Source of the DNA: an uncultured Bacteroidia bacterium
Lineage (GTDB): Bacteria > Bacteroidota > Bacteroidia > NS11-12g > UBA9320
Assembly (NCBI GenBank): GCA_943789165.1
Contig: CALSTB010000002.1
Location: forward strand, 310,001 to 374,000
Length of the DNA stretch: 64,000 nucleotides
Direction of reading: 5' to 3'
Shown piece by piece: positions 17,263-29,000 of this stretch (position 1 is its first letter; every line of letters begins with the position of its first letter). Position numbers and translations under genes: made by a program. Below the pieces are notes generated by a model that was given only the letters and a program-made list of their open reading frames with translations, searched no databases and was not told the origin of the DNA.

Positions 17263-20200
17263 TTAGAATGAATCTAAGTCTAGCTCTCTCATTATACCCA
17301 TCCATTTGATGACTTTTTCACCAAGTTCACCGCCATCAACATGTATTAAGTAAGTACCACTTGCGATTGGCACCTTAGCACTATTCTTTAAGTCCCAAAC
17401 AACTTCCGTCGATTTGTCGTCTTTCACGATTCTTCGAACAAGACTACCATCCACAGTATAAATTGATATTTTACACGTCTCAGGTAAGTTTGTTATTTTC
17501 ACTTTATTCTCAACAGGGTTGTTCTCATACTCCGAGTATGCGAAGTAAGGATTTGGAACCAACCTGATCGTTTCCATAGCTTCTTGACCGAAAACAATAT
17601 TTCTTTCAGCATGAACATCATCCGTATTGAACGAGTATCTAGGATTGTTTCTGTTTTTATTCTCAGGAGTTACATAGTACTGGTATGGCTTTTTAACACG
17701 AAGTCTAAACTTCACTTCCGTAGGAGGAACTGGCATTCCATCTTTGTTAGTTTCCATCTCATATCCATTAGCCAAGTAAGAAGGCATTACCCACATGGCG
17801 TGATACAATACTTGTTGGTTAAGCTCTCTGTAATAGTTATCTCCAGTTAAACCACTCAACCTATCCATGTACGTCTTACAACCGTCGTACGCAGGTCCTT
17901 CTGGGTACAATGACTGTAAATAGCTACTGTCTGTATCCATGATATAGATATAGTGTCTTCCACCAAATCCAGCATATCCAGAACTATAGCTTCCACCTTG
18001 GTCTGTTGGATTCCATTTCAAGTCACGTCCATTGTTAGTTCCTTGGTAAGAATCTTCACCTAGAATGATATTTAATCTTTCTCCAGTTTCAACGTTGATC
18101 GCATATCCAGGAAACCAAGTTCGTCCTTGTTCTGCTGCATTTTCAGTTCCATTTTTATTGATGGAGTTATGCTTTCTGATTTCGAATTTCTTAGCACCAC
18201 CTTGATTCAGGTTTTCTTCTTCACCTAATTCCAACACCAAACATTGAGACCATTTAGACTCATCTTTAGTGAACACTAAGTCGATACTACTTAAGTTATC
18301 CAAATTAAACCAGTGAGACGGTGGTTGTGTTCCTTGGTAAGCAACACCTTGCACCAACGTATAATTTCGTGCTGGTTGAGGGGTAGCGTTTGATGGAATG
18401 TTTTTAGAAGCTAGTCTGTATGGAGCGATACGTCCATCCCAGATTCTTTCGTATACTTCAAATCGATCGATTGCTGCACCATTTTCATCTCTAAAGTCAT
18501 GCTCTGAGTAATCTGGAGTTGCAACTGTGGCACCTTCGCGACCAGCTCTAATCCAGTTGAACCAAGCACCATTGTCGATATCCGGAATAGCTGTTAACCA
18601 TTGCTTGCTATTGTCTTCCCAAGTAACATCCCAACCTACAAATCCGTTAGATTGATCAATATCACTATTCCCTGGACCTACAACTTGCTTTAAGGTAACC
18701 GACAATCCCCAATCTTGAAGTTCGTTTTCGGTACTTAACGCTGTAATTAACTGTTCATTTTCATAATCAATCGTGTAGTCAGAGAAAATGGTATCGTTGG
18801 TCTCAACATTGATTAACATCCATTCAGTTGCATCTGCAACCAACCCACTTAATCTTCCAATATTACTTGTTGCCCCTACATCTTCTCTTAAGATAAGTTC
18901 GAACTTACCTTTAGGCACTTTTAAAGGATCTACCACTTTAATATTAACCGGTCCACGACCAATTTCATATTCAGGGAAATCCGTTTTACCGTTGGCCATG
19001 ATTTCATCAACGGATGCTTGTGTAAGCTCTAAATCAATGCCTCCGTTTCCTCGACCTTCTAGTCGCACCAACTTCGGACCATCACCATATTTACCTTTGA
19101 TTTTCAATCCACCTGATTCTGATTCTGGATTGTGTGGGGTAACGCTAAATTGTTGAATTTTTCTACCTGCGAGGTATTCCAATTCCCTGTGACCAGGAAG
19201 TGCAGCGTAGGAAACAACCATAAAGTAATACGTTTTGTAGTTTACTAATGTCTTATTACTTCCTGTGGCAAATGCATCTTCAGTAACTGAAAGTGAATGA
19301 ACTAATCCACTGTTTTTACCATCAATCATTAACTTAGGTAAAGGCTGACCCAATGCTTCATCAAATGGTTTGTTTACCAATCGTGTAATACTGTCATCCA
19401 AATCACAACTGAACACTTCACGTGCTTTGTCAATATCTTCTAAATCACCAGTACCAACAGAAGCATTTTTCAATTGATATACTCTGTATCCTTGGAAAAT
19501 GTATGTCACTGGTTGTCCGTCACTAATGGTAACCTCTTGGTATGCTTCAATACGCTTAGTATCGTTGAACAATAAAACAACTTCATTGCTCAATTCTTGT
19601 GCTTCTAATAGAGGTGCATCCGGTCCGTCCAGAATATCAAAACAGTTATCAAACAACTCTTGTGCTTTTCTACTACTAGCTTTCAACAAGTCAAGTGAGC
19701 CAGTTGCTCCACCTGAGCTAGCCTTAGCCCAAACCACACCTACTGTAATTTTATTGACCGCACCTTGTTTCAAAGTAAATGGCCCAGACGTTTGTAAAAA
19801 TCGTCTATCTGCCGGTGTATTTCCTGAAGTAGTCTCTGACCAATCATTGTCATTATTTGGGTCAGATTTTCCTGGGAAAATATAATCGGTACAATTACTA
19901 CCTGTACGACCATTCGCTTCATCACGAGTTAAACAGTCACCGTTTTTCCAAAGTCCTCTTAAATAGTTGTAATAGTGAATTGGTGTTTGCGGGTTACCAA
20001 AATTCGTAAAATCATTATCATAGTAAACAAACTTTGACATGCCTAATTCGAATAAAGTATCAACGCCATTGATGGTTGTATCCTTCTTCGGACCTTCAAA
20101 GAAATCCACACCAATTGATGGTGGGTTAAGTCCATATCCTAAAATACCTTCATCGTTATCGTCTCCGTTGTAACAAAAACCTAAGCTTAGTCCAACGTCA

Positions 20201-21159
20201 CAACCAACATAATCATCAGAATAGTTTCCTAAATCTGGATCTACCCATTGACCAAAATACGTAGAACTCAAATTCGAACCTCGGTTGATTATTCGAGTTG
20301 TATAAAAAGTCATGTTGTTGATCTCGTCATTGGTCGCATAAGCAAAGGCAGTGGTTTGTAATTCTAAACCTTGTGCTTGACCTTGAGTTTCAGAGTGAAT
20401 GTTTCCTCTATCGTTATACACAAACCACAACATTTGATCAGGCTGATCTGCTGGTGTATTCTTCTCACGGGTAACTGGAACACCTCTACATTCTGTTTGA
20501 AGTACAGGATAATCACCATTAAATGGTTCATAGACACCGTTACTGTCTTGGTCAAAGAAAGGCGCTAACATGTCTGGTTCGTTTCCACCTCTACCGTTTC
20601 CTGGCCAGTTTTTAATTCCTTCACTTAATGAAGTCAACGTACCGTTTTCCCAAGCTGTTCTATGGTCCTCGATTTCTTCACGTGACACTTTATAAATCTC
20701 ATCATACGCTTCACAACGTGTGCTGTTGGTCGTACCAGTCACTTTATCAAGTGGCCCAGGCCAAAAATCAGATCCACCTTGACGATATGTCATTGCAGCC
20801 AATTTCAGAACACCTTCATCTTCTCCACCGATCCAAATGGCTCCAGCGAAAAGAGAGTTCTTTCTTACTGCATTAAGGTCTGTCAGTTTTGGAATTTCAT
20901 AACGAGCGTTACTCAAATCCCACCACATATCACCACCATTCAGGATACGTGTTCTTACATTATTAATGTCCAAATCGGCTTGAGCTGATGCAGGATCACA
21001 ATCAGATGCAAACTTCATTAGTTTATTTTTCACTTGTCTCTCTCCGGCTTTGTTCGCATCAGAGTTTGGGGCAAGTACGTTAACATTCTCCTTTGCTGAA
21101 GCAAATAAAGCAGAGGCACATGTTAAAGCTATAAATCCTATCTTTCTTATATTTCTCAT
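17263..21159 (-). CDS. Giant secreted protein with T9SS type A-like C-terminal signal
   Basis: 1298 residues with a signal peptide (MRNIRKIGFIALTCASALFASA). The body is a series of beta-rich, aromatic and Asp/Asn-rich segments (WWDLSNARYEIP, AGAIWIGG, YYDNDFTNFG) without recognised catalytic motifs. Residues of about 1205-1285 form a sorting domain of the type A kind: NPVENKVKITNL, ISIYTVDGSLVRRI, GTYLIHV, followed by an unusual extra tail (MGIMRELDLDSF). It is probably exported by the type IX system and kept at the cell surface. It lies between the TonB receptor (22 bp upstream) and the PorV-like gene (33 bp downstream), so all three are likely one operon. Confidence 0.8.
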   Translation of the reverse strand: MRNIRKIGFIALTCASALFASAKENVNVLAPNSDANKAGERQVKNKLMKFASDCDPASAQADLDINNVRTRILNGGDMWWDLSNARYEIPKLTDLNAVRKNSLFAGAIWIGGEDEGVLKLAAMTYRQGGSDFWPGPLDKVTGTTNSTRCEAYDEIYKVSREEIEDHRTAWENGTLTSLSEGIKNWPGNGRGGNEPDMLAPFFDQDSNGVYEPFNGDYPVLQTECRGVPVTREKNTPADQPDQMLWFVYNDRGNIHSETQGQAQGLELQTTAFAYATNDEINNMTFYTTRIINRGSNLSSTYFGQWVDPDLGNYSDDYVGCDVGLSLGFCYNGDDNDEGILGYGLNPPSIGVDFFEGPKKDTTINGVDTLFELGMSKFVYYDNDFTNFGNPQTPIHYYNYLRGLWKNGDCLTRDEANGRTGSNCTDYIFPGKSDPNNDNDWSETTSGNTPADRRFLQTSGPFTLKQGAVNKITVGVVWAKASSGGATGSLDLLKASSRKAQELFDNCFDILDGPDAPLLEAQELSNEVVLLFNDTKRIEAYQEVTISDGQPVTYIFQGYRVYQLKNASVGTGDLEDIDKAREVFSCDLDDSITRLVNKPFDEALGQPLPKLMIDGKNSGLVHSLSVTEDAFATGSNKTLVNYKTYYFMVVSYAALPGHRELEYLAGRKIQQFSVTPHNPESESGGLKIKGKYGDGPKLVRLEGRGNGGIDLELTQASVDEIMANGKTDFPEYEIGRGPVNIKVVDPLKVPKGKFELILREDVGATSNIGRLSGLVADATEWMLINVETNDTIFSDYTIDYENEQLITALSTENELQDWGLSVTLKQVVGPGNSDIDQSNGFVGWDVTWEDNSKQWLTAIPDIDNGAWFNWIRAGREGATVATPDYSEHDFRDENGAAIDRFEVYERIWDGRIAPYRLASKNIPSNATPQPARNYTLVQGVAYQGTQPPSHWFNLDNLSSIDLVFTKDESKWSQCLVLELGEEENLNQGGAKKFEIRKHNSINKNGTENAAEQGRTWFPGYAINVETGERLNIILGEDSYQGTNNGRDLKWNPTDQGGSYSSGYAGFGGRHYIYIMDTDSSYLQSLYPEGPAYDGCKTYMDRLSGLTGDNYYRELNQQVLYHAMWVMPSYLANGYEMETNKDGMPVPPTEVKFRLRVKKPYQYYVTPENKNRNNPRYSFNTDDVHAERNIVFGQEAMETIRLVPNPYFAYSEYENNPVENKVKITNLPETCKISIYTVDGSLVRRIVKDDKSTEVVWDLKNSAKVPIASGTYLIHVDGGELGEKVIKWMGIMRELDLDSF

Positions 21160-21181
21160 ATCTATTCTCTTATCTTTTTTC

Positions 21182-24100
21182 TTAGAATGTCATTCTAAAT
21201 CCAAGTCTTGCAAGTCTTGGAATGGCATAGTTTGCAGGGTTATTCATTTTAACATTGTATAAATCAACAAAAGACTGTTGGTTGATTTGCTCTTGAATAT
21301 ACTGTTGACCTTGTGGTGAATTCAAATATCCATCATCATTAGGTAAACCTGTATAACCATATACACCTTCAACTATTCTGTTGTTCAATGCATTTTGAAC
21401 CCATAAGAATACGGTGTATGATTTTTGATCTGGTCTGAATTTCTTTTGATTTTTCTTCTTAACAGTGAATGTTTTAGAAGCGTTCATATCAATATTAAAC
21501 TGCCATGGCAATCTGCTACCGAATGGGTTACCATCAAGGAATGAGCGTTGTACACGACCTAAGTCAGATTGAGCAGAAGAAATCGCTATACCTTGTTTAG
21601 AGTATGGTGCTCCAGATTTGGCTGTAACAATAAAGTTAGCACCAGCGTCTGTAAAGACTTTCTTACCAAACCATACTGGTCCAGTATAATCATGCTTGCC
21701 TTCAAAATCATAGTTTAAAATACCTACGATCTTGTGTCTAACATCCACATCTAAAGGATATAAAGATCTTAAGTTAGGCTGGTTAGCAGCGATAAGCGCA
21801 CTTTGTGAGTTAATGTTACTACCTGTACCATCAGCAAACAACAAAGCGTAGTTTGCAGATAAGGATACTCTACCTTCCCCTCTAAGTTCATATTCTGCTC
21901 TAAACGATTTAGTAGTACTAAAATCGATGTTTGAATAGGTATTGTATGTTACAGGATAAGCTTGGTACAATCTTACCAACCCAAAGTCATTTCTTGTTTC
22001 CGCGTACTGAGCGATTAAACTAAGTGCAGAATTTTCAGATAACTTCTGTTTGAATCCTAATTCGTAGTTTGTACGAATACGAGGCTTCATATTTGAATTC
22101 GCGATTGTACGAGATTGAGATGCCTCTAAGTAATAGTATTGGTTAATTGGTGTAAACGTTGCTCCGTTAGTCGGACGTTGAGCCATCACATCATAATTTG
22201 CAAAGAATTGCGCTTCAGAGTTAATTGGGAATGAGAACCAAACACGTGGCAATACATTCACTTGTGGTTCGTAGTCTTTAAAAGATTCCTTTACAATTTC
22301 TTGATTCTGACCATCTACTAAGAAAGGTTGAACCTGACCACCCGTTTCGTTTGCGATAACGTCTGGGGTCGAAATTTCAACTCCGTTCGCATCGTACCAA
22401 GTGTTGTCTTTACGGTAACCTAAAATCTCAGACGGTGCTTCAGAATTATTTACATAAACCGCAAAATCATCTCCAATGCTGCTTGGGTGTGCAATGTCTC
22501 GTCCTTGTATTTGTGACACTTCACCAGCCGTTTTAACCGGATACAACGAATATGGATCAGCTAAGACAAATTGGTTTGCATCGTAACGCTCGATACGAAC
22601 ACCCAGTCTAAAGATCAAATCTTTAAAGGCAAACTTATCTTGCAACCATGCTGCACTATATATAGGTGCAAATGAACCTACTCGTCTTTGGTCTTTGTCA
22701 TATAAAAACTCCGCTAAGCTTGGTCGTTGACGATCTCTGTTCCCTAAGTGGTCATAACCGTAGTAAGAAACATAACTGTTACCGTTGTTCCATAAATCAT
22801 CTGCACTAAACATATCAATGCTAAAATCTTCTGGAGATAAAGAGTTGATATCAATGAATGAAGTTTCTGTAATAAGATTTCCATGAACGTCGGTTCTTCC
22901 TTCAGCCATTAATTTGGCTCTAAGATTTTTATCGAACGTTTTTTGAGCGTCTGTATCAACGAAAGTGTTATACGTGATTGTATCTAAGAAGCGTCCATTC
23001 TCATCATATTTATGAATACCTCCTACAGTGTAATCTCCAGTTTCGAAATTGTCTAACTCTAAAATATGTGAGTTAGCTAATTGTGGCATAAGTGTCCACA
23101 AATTATTTGCGCTAAGAGAATAACCACTATACAAGTTCTGCTCATAGGTCATACCAAACTGTAAATCATGTTTGTTCTTTAGATTCAAACTTGCTTCACC
23201 CATTGCATAGGCGCTAAATCTTTCAGCTTGACTCTTTGAATAACCTGCAGCGTTGGTGCCTGGGTTTAAGAATAATGAATATGTATTTTGAAGAGAAAAA
23301 CCGTTAAGAACGCCTAGTCCTTCAAACACCTGACCATCAGTAAAAATTGTTCTACCCAATTGTTCAGCATTGTCGAAGAAGTTAGTTGTGTAACGTGCTC
23401 TTTCAGGATTCTTATCCGCAGCTTGAAAGGTTAATAACGTGTCTTGATAACCTGCTAATTCAAAATAACCACGTCTAGATACTGTGTCACCATTTTGATC
23501 AATAAATTTCTTTTCATTTTGATTGTATCGGTAAACAGGTGATCTGTAGTGATCAAATTTACCCACGTATCCGTAATCAAAAATATTGTCGCCGTGAGTA
23601 GCACTCTTTGAAGTACCAATAGAAGTTTGGTAATCTAATCGAACTGTATAAAATGCGTCAGTAATTAACGATTTCGATTCGTCAGCACTCTCTTTATCGT
23701 TTGCGTTGGCATTTCTTAAACGCTGGGTAAATTTCAAATACGTTCTATACGTTTGGTTTACCGACTCAGCGTTGTTTTTATAATTTAATAAATAGTGTGC
23801 TCTACTATATGAATTAGAGTTTGAATAGTTACCAGAACCAAAGAATGTAAGGGTAGAATGTTTGTTAGGCTGGTATTCCATTTTAGCCTGCAATGACCCT
23901 CTTAAATAATCAACATTTCTTCGTGCTTTCTCCAACACTAAATCATCTTGAGTTAAAAACGACGACGCTGGCACAAAACCACTACCTTGAGGATTTGGTG
24001 CTAATGGGTTTTGCTCGATTTCTGCAAGTACGTCTTCTTTCACAACGTACACACCACCATACAATGGGGAAGGATCTTTGGAATAATTTATATCTCCTGA

Positions 24101-24934
24101 TAATTGGAATCCAAGAGCAACGTATTCTTTATCTCCTCCACCTTTGTTTTTAATCCAAAGTGGCCCTGACATAAATCCTTGTGCATAGTTATAGTGGTAC
24201 GGATCAAATAACGATGAGCTAATTACCTCAAAAGATTTTCTCACATAACGCGATGGCCCTTTAGTCGTATAGTTAATCGCTCCACCAGTAAAGTCACCAT
24301 ATTGTGCCGGAACTCCTGATTGAATAATATCTACTTGACTTTGCGCACCTTGTGGAATGTTGGCGTCACCAATAACTGGGACTCCATCAATAAAAACTCG
24401 AGTTGCATCAGTTCGTTGTCCTAAGAAACTAACACCACCACTTGCCGTTGTATTGGCCGCTGAAGAAGTAGCTGCAAGTGCTCCTGCACTTCTAACCGCC
24501 ATCTTCACTAGGTCTTTATCACTAAATGATTTTTGGTTTTTATCTGGTTCGATTAAGTTGGTTTTGTATCGTGTTACCGTTACGGTTTTTAACTTTTCAC
24601 CTCCTGCTGCTGGTGCAAGCTCAAGGTTTACGTATGAAATGTTATTTCCTGTAACCACTACACCAGACGTTTGTCCGGTATTGTAACCTACATAAGAAAC
24701 CTCAACGACATACTCCCCTGGCTCTAATGGTTTAACTGTATAGTTCCCCATGTCGTCAGACAAGCCACCACCTTTAGCGATTCCGTCTTTTTTAACAATA
24801 ATTTCGGCATAATCCAATGCCTTTTTGGTATTCTTATCGATGACTTTACCTCTAATTTCTCCAAAATTTGCTTGCCCAAAGGCAAAAACACTGGAGACAA
24901 CTAGGACAACCGTTAGGTAGAGATATTTACTCAT
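21182..24934 (-). CDS. Oar-like TonB-dependent receptor with carboxypeptidase-like regulatory domain
   Basis: 1250 residues. A signal peptide is followed by a CarboxypepD-reg-like domain at about 25-110 (GEIRGKVIDKNTKKALDYAEI), then a plug domain containing VFIDGVPVIGDANIP and PAQYGDFTGGAINYTTKGP, and a very long beta-barrel ending in a terminal Phe (LGFRMTF). It should bind and import a large ligand or participate in protein surface export. It heads the receptor - cargo - PorV-like operon. A near-match box (TAGCTTTC) lies about 40 nt upstream. Paralogous to the receptor at 26092-29793. Confidence 0.92.
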   Translation of the reverse strand: MSKYLYLTVVLVVSSVFAFGQANFGEIRGKVIDKNTKKALDYAEIIVKKDGIAKGGGLSDDMGNYTVKPLEPGEYVVEVSYVGYNTGQTSGVVVTGNNISYVNLELAPAAGGEKLKTVTVTRYKTNLIEPDKNQKSFSDKDLVKMAVRSAGALAATSSAANTTASGGVSFLGQRTDATRVFIDGVPVIGDANIPQGAQSQVDIIQSGVPAQYGDFTGGAINYTTKGPSRYVRKSFEVISSSLFDPYHYNYAQGFMSGPLWIKNKGGGDKEYVALGFQLSGDINYSKDPSPLYGGVYVVKEDVLAEIEQNPLAPNPQGSGFVPASSFLTQDDLVLEKARRNVDYLRGSLQAKMEYQPNKHSTLTFFGSGNYSNSNSYSRAHYLLNYKNNAESVNQTYRTYLKFTQRLRNANANDKESADESKSLITDAFYTVRLDYQTSIGTSKSATHGDNIFDYGYVGKFDHYRSPVYRYNQNEKKFIDQNGDTVSRRGYFELAGYQDTLLTFQAADKNPERARYTTNFFDNAEQLGRTIFTDGQVFEGLGVLNGFSLQNTYSLFLNPGTNAAGYSKSQAERFSAYAMGEASLNLKNKHDLQFGMTYEQNLYSGYSLSANNLWTLMPQLANSHILELDNFETGDYTVGGIHKYDENGRFLDTITYNTFVDTDAQKTFDKNLRAKLMAEGRTDVHGNLITETSFIDINSLSPEDFSIDMFSADDLWNNGNSYVSYYGYDHLGNRDRQRPSLAEFLYDKDQRRVGSFAPIYSAAWLQDKFAFKDLIFRLGVRIERYDANQFVLADPYSLYPVKTAGEVSQIQGRDIAHPSSIGDDFAVYVNNSEAPSEILGYRKDNTWYDANGVEISTPDVIANETGGQVQPFLVDGQNQEIVKESFKDYEPQVNVLPRVWFSFPINSEAQFFANYDVMAQRPTNGATFTPINQYYYLEASQSRTIANSNMKPRIRTNYELGFKQKLSENSALSLIAQYAETRNDFGLVRLYQAYPVTYNTYSNIDFSTTKSFRAEYELRGEGRVSLSANYALLFADGTGSNINSQSALIAANQPNLRSLYPLDVDVRHKIVGILNYDFEGKHDYTGPVWFGKKVFTDAGANFIVTAKSGAPYSKQGIAISSAQSDLGRVQRSFLDGNPFGSRLPWQFNIDMNASKTFTVKKKNQKKFRPDQKSYTVFLWVQNALNNRIVEGVYGYTGLPNDDGYLNSPQGQQYIQEQINQQSFVDLYNVKMNNPANYAIPRLARLGFRMTF

Positions 24935-25016
24935 ATTGTTTTTGTTTATCTATTTATACTTTTACTATAATCGGCGAAAGCTACTTAACTTTCTATTAAA
25001 GTGCAAAAAAAACAAT

Positions 25017-26009
25017 TTATACGACAAATAGCGTACTCATGTTGCTTGCATTTGCTTTATTTAAGCCTGTTTTTATGAATGCTTCGATCTTGTCAGCCAA
25101 AACTTCGGATATACCCACATATGACTCTTTCGTCCATCCTCCTATATGAGGTGTAATTATGACATTATCTTGGTCATTGAGCCAATCGAAATCCTGACGC
25201 TCATCCGCATTTAATGAGGTCAGTCTTTCATTTTCTAACACATCCGTTCCGAAAGCAACAATTTTCCCTTTCTTCAAACTTGATATGACAGATTTTGTAT
25301 CCATAATTCCTCCACGTGAGAGGTTGAGCAATGTTATGTTTTTACCAAGTTTTGAAATCCATTCATCTGAAATCCATTTCTCGGTCTCAAAAGTTAATGG
25401 AATGTGAAACGAAATAATATCTGATTCCGACATTACATCTTCCAAAGAACTCTCTTTAATTTGATTGGTTCCGTAACCCGTTTTATACTTGTCATACGCC
25501 ATTATCTGACATCCAAAACCACTTAGTTTGTGAGCTACCGAGCTACCAGTATTTCCGAAACCAATGATGCCTACAATTGCGTTGCTCAGCTCTAGGCCTC
25601 TATTCCCTTCTCTATCCCAAACAAGTTTATTAACCTCTCGATTACTTTTAACTATTCTACGATTGAGAGAAAGAAGCAACCCTACTGCTAGTTCGCCTAC
25701 TGCATTTGCGTTTGCCTCTGGAGCGTTGATGCACGCAATTCCATTCTCTACAGCAAACTTCAAGTCAATATTATCCATACCCGATCCAGCACGTGCAATA
25801 AGCTTCAACTGCGGCTGGTTTGAAAGGAATTGTGAATTCAATTGAATTTTACTTCGAACTACTATTCCAGTGTAGGATTGAAGGATTGAAGGAATACTAG
25901 CAATCTCGATGTCTGGTTGATAGCTATAATCAATTGACATATTGGTAAGTCTGTCCATTAGACTTTCATGGACATCATCTACAATAAGAAGCTTCAAATT
26001 ACTCTTCAT
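25017..26009 (-). CDS. D-isomer-specific 2-hydroxyacid dehydrogenase (phosphoglycerate dehydrogenase-like)
   Basis: 330 residues. The NAD-binding motif is GIIGFGNTGSSVAHKL; catalytic residues lie in LLNLSRGG (Arg), the glutamate region near VLENERL, and ITPHIGGWT (His). It resembles serine-pathway 3-phosphoglycerate dehydrogenase without an ACT domain, but substrate identity cannot be settled by sequence alone. It sits alone between the two large TonB receptors. Confidence 0.9.
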   Translation of the reverse strand: MKSNLKLLIVDDVHESLMDRLTNMSIDYSYQPDIEIASIPSILQSYTGIVVRSKIQLNSQFLSNQPQLKLIARAGSGMDNIDLKFAVENGIACINAPEANANAVGELAVGLLLSLNRRIVKSNREVNKLVWDREGNRGLELSNAIVGIIGFGNTGSSVAHKLSGFGCQIMAYDKYKTGYGTNQIKESSLEDVMSESDIISFHIPLTFETEKWISDEWISKLGKNITLLNLSRGGIMDTKSVISSLKKGKIVAFGTDVLENERLTSLNADERQDFDWLNDQDNVIITPHIGGWTKESYVGISEVLADKIEAFIKTGLNKANASNMSTLFVV

Positions 26010-26015
26010 TCAATT

Positions 26016-26023
26016 CAAATCTA
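26016..26023 (-). promoter_or_regulatory. -7 promoter box (TAGATTTG on minus strand)
   Basis: Exact TAnnTTTG match ending 6 nt before the dehydrogenase ATG. A TTTG element lies 17 nt upstream of it, in the expected position of a -33 motif. Confidence 0.6.
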
Positions 26024-26091
26024 TTGTTTTACATTGGTTACAAAAATGGCGTTTTTACCAGCGTCCATTACAAATTGAGTAACGGAATTTC

Positions 26092-29000
26092 TTAAAAATT
26101 TAATTTCGCTCCTAAATTAACCATCCGAGGTGTACCAAAATGTCCAGGGTTATCCATTCGTATTTTGTACAACATAGCAAATGTTTGTGCGTCAATCTGA
26201 CTTTGAGCTGCTTGTTGCCCATGTGGCGAATTTAAGTAACCATCGTCACTGGCACTACCTGTGTATGCGTAAACCCTTGATATCAATTTAGTGTTCAAAA
26301 CGTTGTTCACCAGTAAATACACACTTATCATTTTATCACCCATTTTAAAATCTCTTTGGATATTTAAATCAACATTATGAGTCCAAGGCATTCTGCTACC
26401 AAATGGGTTTCCGTTGGTCTGGCTCCTTTGCACCACTCCATTGGCACTTTGTGCTTCTGAGATCGCTCTTTTGATAGAGGTGTAAGGTTGACCTGAAATT
26501 GACTGCATTGAAGCACTAATTGTAGTGTGTTTTAAGATTTCTCTACCCGCTATTGACGGCCCTATGTATTTGAGTTTTCGTCCGAATAATGAATCCCCGC
26601 CCATTCGCATGGATATACCACCTTTAAAGGTATGTCGGTTGTCAAATGACAACGGAAACAAACTGCGTAAATTCGGTTGACCGCTTTGAATTAAGCTTGC
26701 GGCTGAGTTTGCGTTTGAGCCAGTTCCATCAGCAAATTGCATGGCATAACTAGCTTGTAGTGTAATGTACGGATTGACATAATCATATTCTGCCGTATAC
26801 CTTTTTATAGTTGAAAAGTCGACGTTCCCGTAGGTCGTGTAGGAATATGGATACGCTTGCTCCATTCTAAATTGATTGACATCGTTAACAATATTGGCAT
26901 AAGCCGCTGAAATTTTTATCCCTGCTCTATACCCTATGGCTTGACTAAATCCAATATTATATTCGGTTTTCACTCTTGCTTTTAACTCAGGATTTGGCAG
27001 AACACCGCTAATATTACTCTGTAAAAAGTAATACGAAGTGTATGGCAAGTATGTTTGGCCAGCAGTTGGGTTCTGAGCCAATTTGTCGTAACTCATAAAG
27101 AACAAACTGGTTGTATTTAGTGGAAGCGAGATTGAGATTCTAGGCAATAAAAGATTTTGGGCTTCAAACTTTTTAAATGAATGAACACTTAAAGACTGAT
27201 TTCCAGGATCTACCAGATACGGCTGAATTCGACCAGAGTTTGATCTATTTGCCAATATATTTGGATCGCTTATGGGCGTACCATTCTCATCATACCAGTC
27301 ACTACCGTTTCTATAACCCACAATATCATTTGGATTGTTTACATCATCAACATACACCACATAATCTCCTTTCACTCCATCTGGGTGAGTAATCTCTCGC
27401 CCATTCATAGTTGTCACCTCGCTAGCCTGTTTTACCGGAAAAACTGAAAAAGGATCTTTTAACACATATTGATTGCCGTCGTATCTTTCGAAACGCAACC
27501 CTGCTCTTATGATTAAAGATTTCAAAACCAGCTTATCTTGGATCCACGCTGCCGCCGTAATTGGTGCAAAAGCGTCATTTGGTCTGTTTTGTTTATCATT
27601 TAAAAACTTCTGAATTCCTTGGCGACCATTAACTCGATTGCCTTTATAGTCATACCCCGCATATGACACATATGGATTTCCATTATTAAGTAATTCATCA
27701 GCACTAAACATAGAAAGGTTAAAGGTTTCGGGCGACAGTGAATTAATATCGATGTGTGATGTATTTGTTATTACGTTTCCATTTTTGTCCCTGTAATTAC
27801 TTGCTATTAAATGCTCTCTTAGGTTTTTGTCAAATGTCTTTTGTCCATCAACATCCACATATGTGTGATAAGAAACTGTATCCGTAAAACGACCGTTCTC
27901 GTCGGTAGAAAATATTGGATTGTGCTTGTCTACATTCTGTAAATGGCTGTTGGCTAGTAATGGCATTAATTGCCAAAGACCCGCTGCATTTAAGTTATAA
28001 CTACCAATAACATCTTGTTGAAATGACAAACCTAGCTCTATGTTGTGTTTCAGTTTGTGGTTTTTGTGAGGGTGTAAACTAAGAAAGGTCGTTGCTGCTG
28101 CGCTAAACCTTTTCTGAAATGATTTAGTGTAACTGCCATAAACTGTTCCTGGATTTGAGTAAAGGGAGTACAACAGAGGAATGTTCTGTCCATTTAGCAG
28201 ACCGCCTCTAGAAATAAGTTCTTGAATTGATTTTGACTCGCCAAGTTTGTTGTAAAAGAAAGACGTGTACTGACCCAAAGATGGGTTTGATGCTCCAGGA
28301 GTAAACCCTACCAACGAATCTCTATAACCATTAAATTCATGGTAATGTGATAACGAACGTTCTTGTCCATTTTCGTCAATAAACTTTGTTTCGCCATCTT
28401 CAACATAGGTATAGGTTGGCACTTGGATGGTTTGGAATTCGCCGACGTGTCCATAATTAAAAAAGTTGTCTCTATGTCTAAAATTGGAAATTTCGGAGTT
28501 CGACTGCTGATAATTTAGGTCAATGGTGTAAGATAGTTTACTAATAAAATCATCCTCAGTTTGATATACTCCATCGGCACTAAATGGTGATTTAACTTGA
28601 TGTTCAATCTTTATCTGAGAATTGACAAACCTGTATTGTTGCAATGGGTTTTCGTCGCTATTCATTGGAACAAAATTGGCCTGAGACAATCGACGGTTAG
28701 TGATATCGAAGCTGTTTATTAAGTCAATAGTAAAACGGTCATTGGGTGCATAGGATAATTTTAATCTTCCACCCACGTCGTGTCTTCGCGCATTTGGTCT
28801 TGCTTCCCTGTTCACCAAATCATCTTCCCTAATAAAAGTTGCTGACGGCACATAGCCCCCAATGGCTTCGCTTGAAACTAATGGGTTTTGACGAATGTTT
28901 TCCATAGTTTGCTCAGTCAGTACAAAGGGATTAATAGCGCTTGGAGAAGGATCAGCTTGAAACTTGTAATTCCCTTGAAACGACATTCCAAATAACATGG

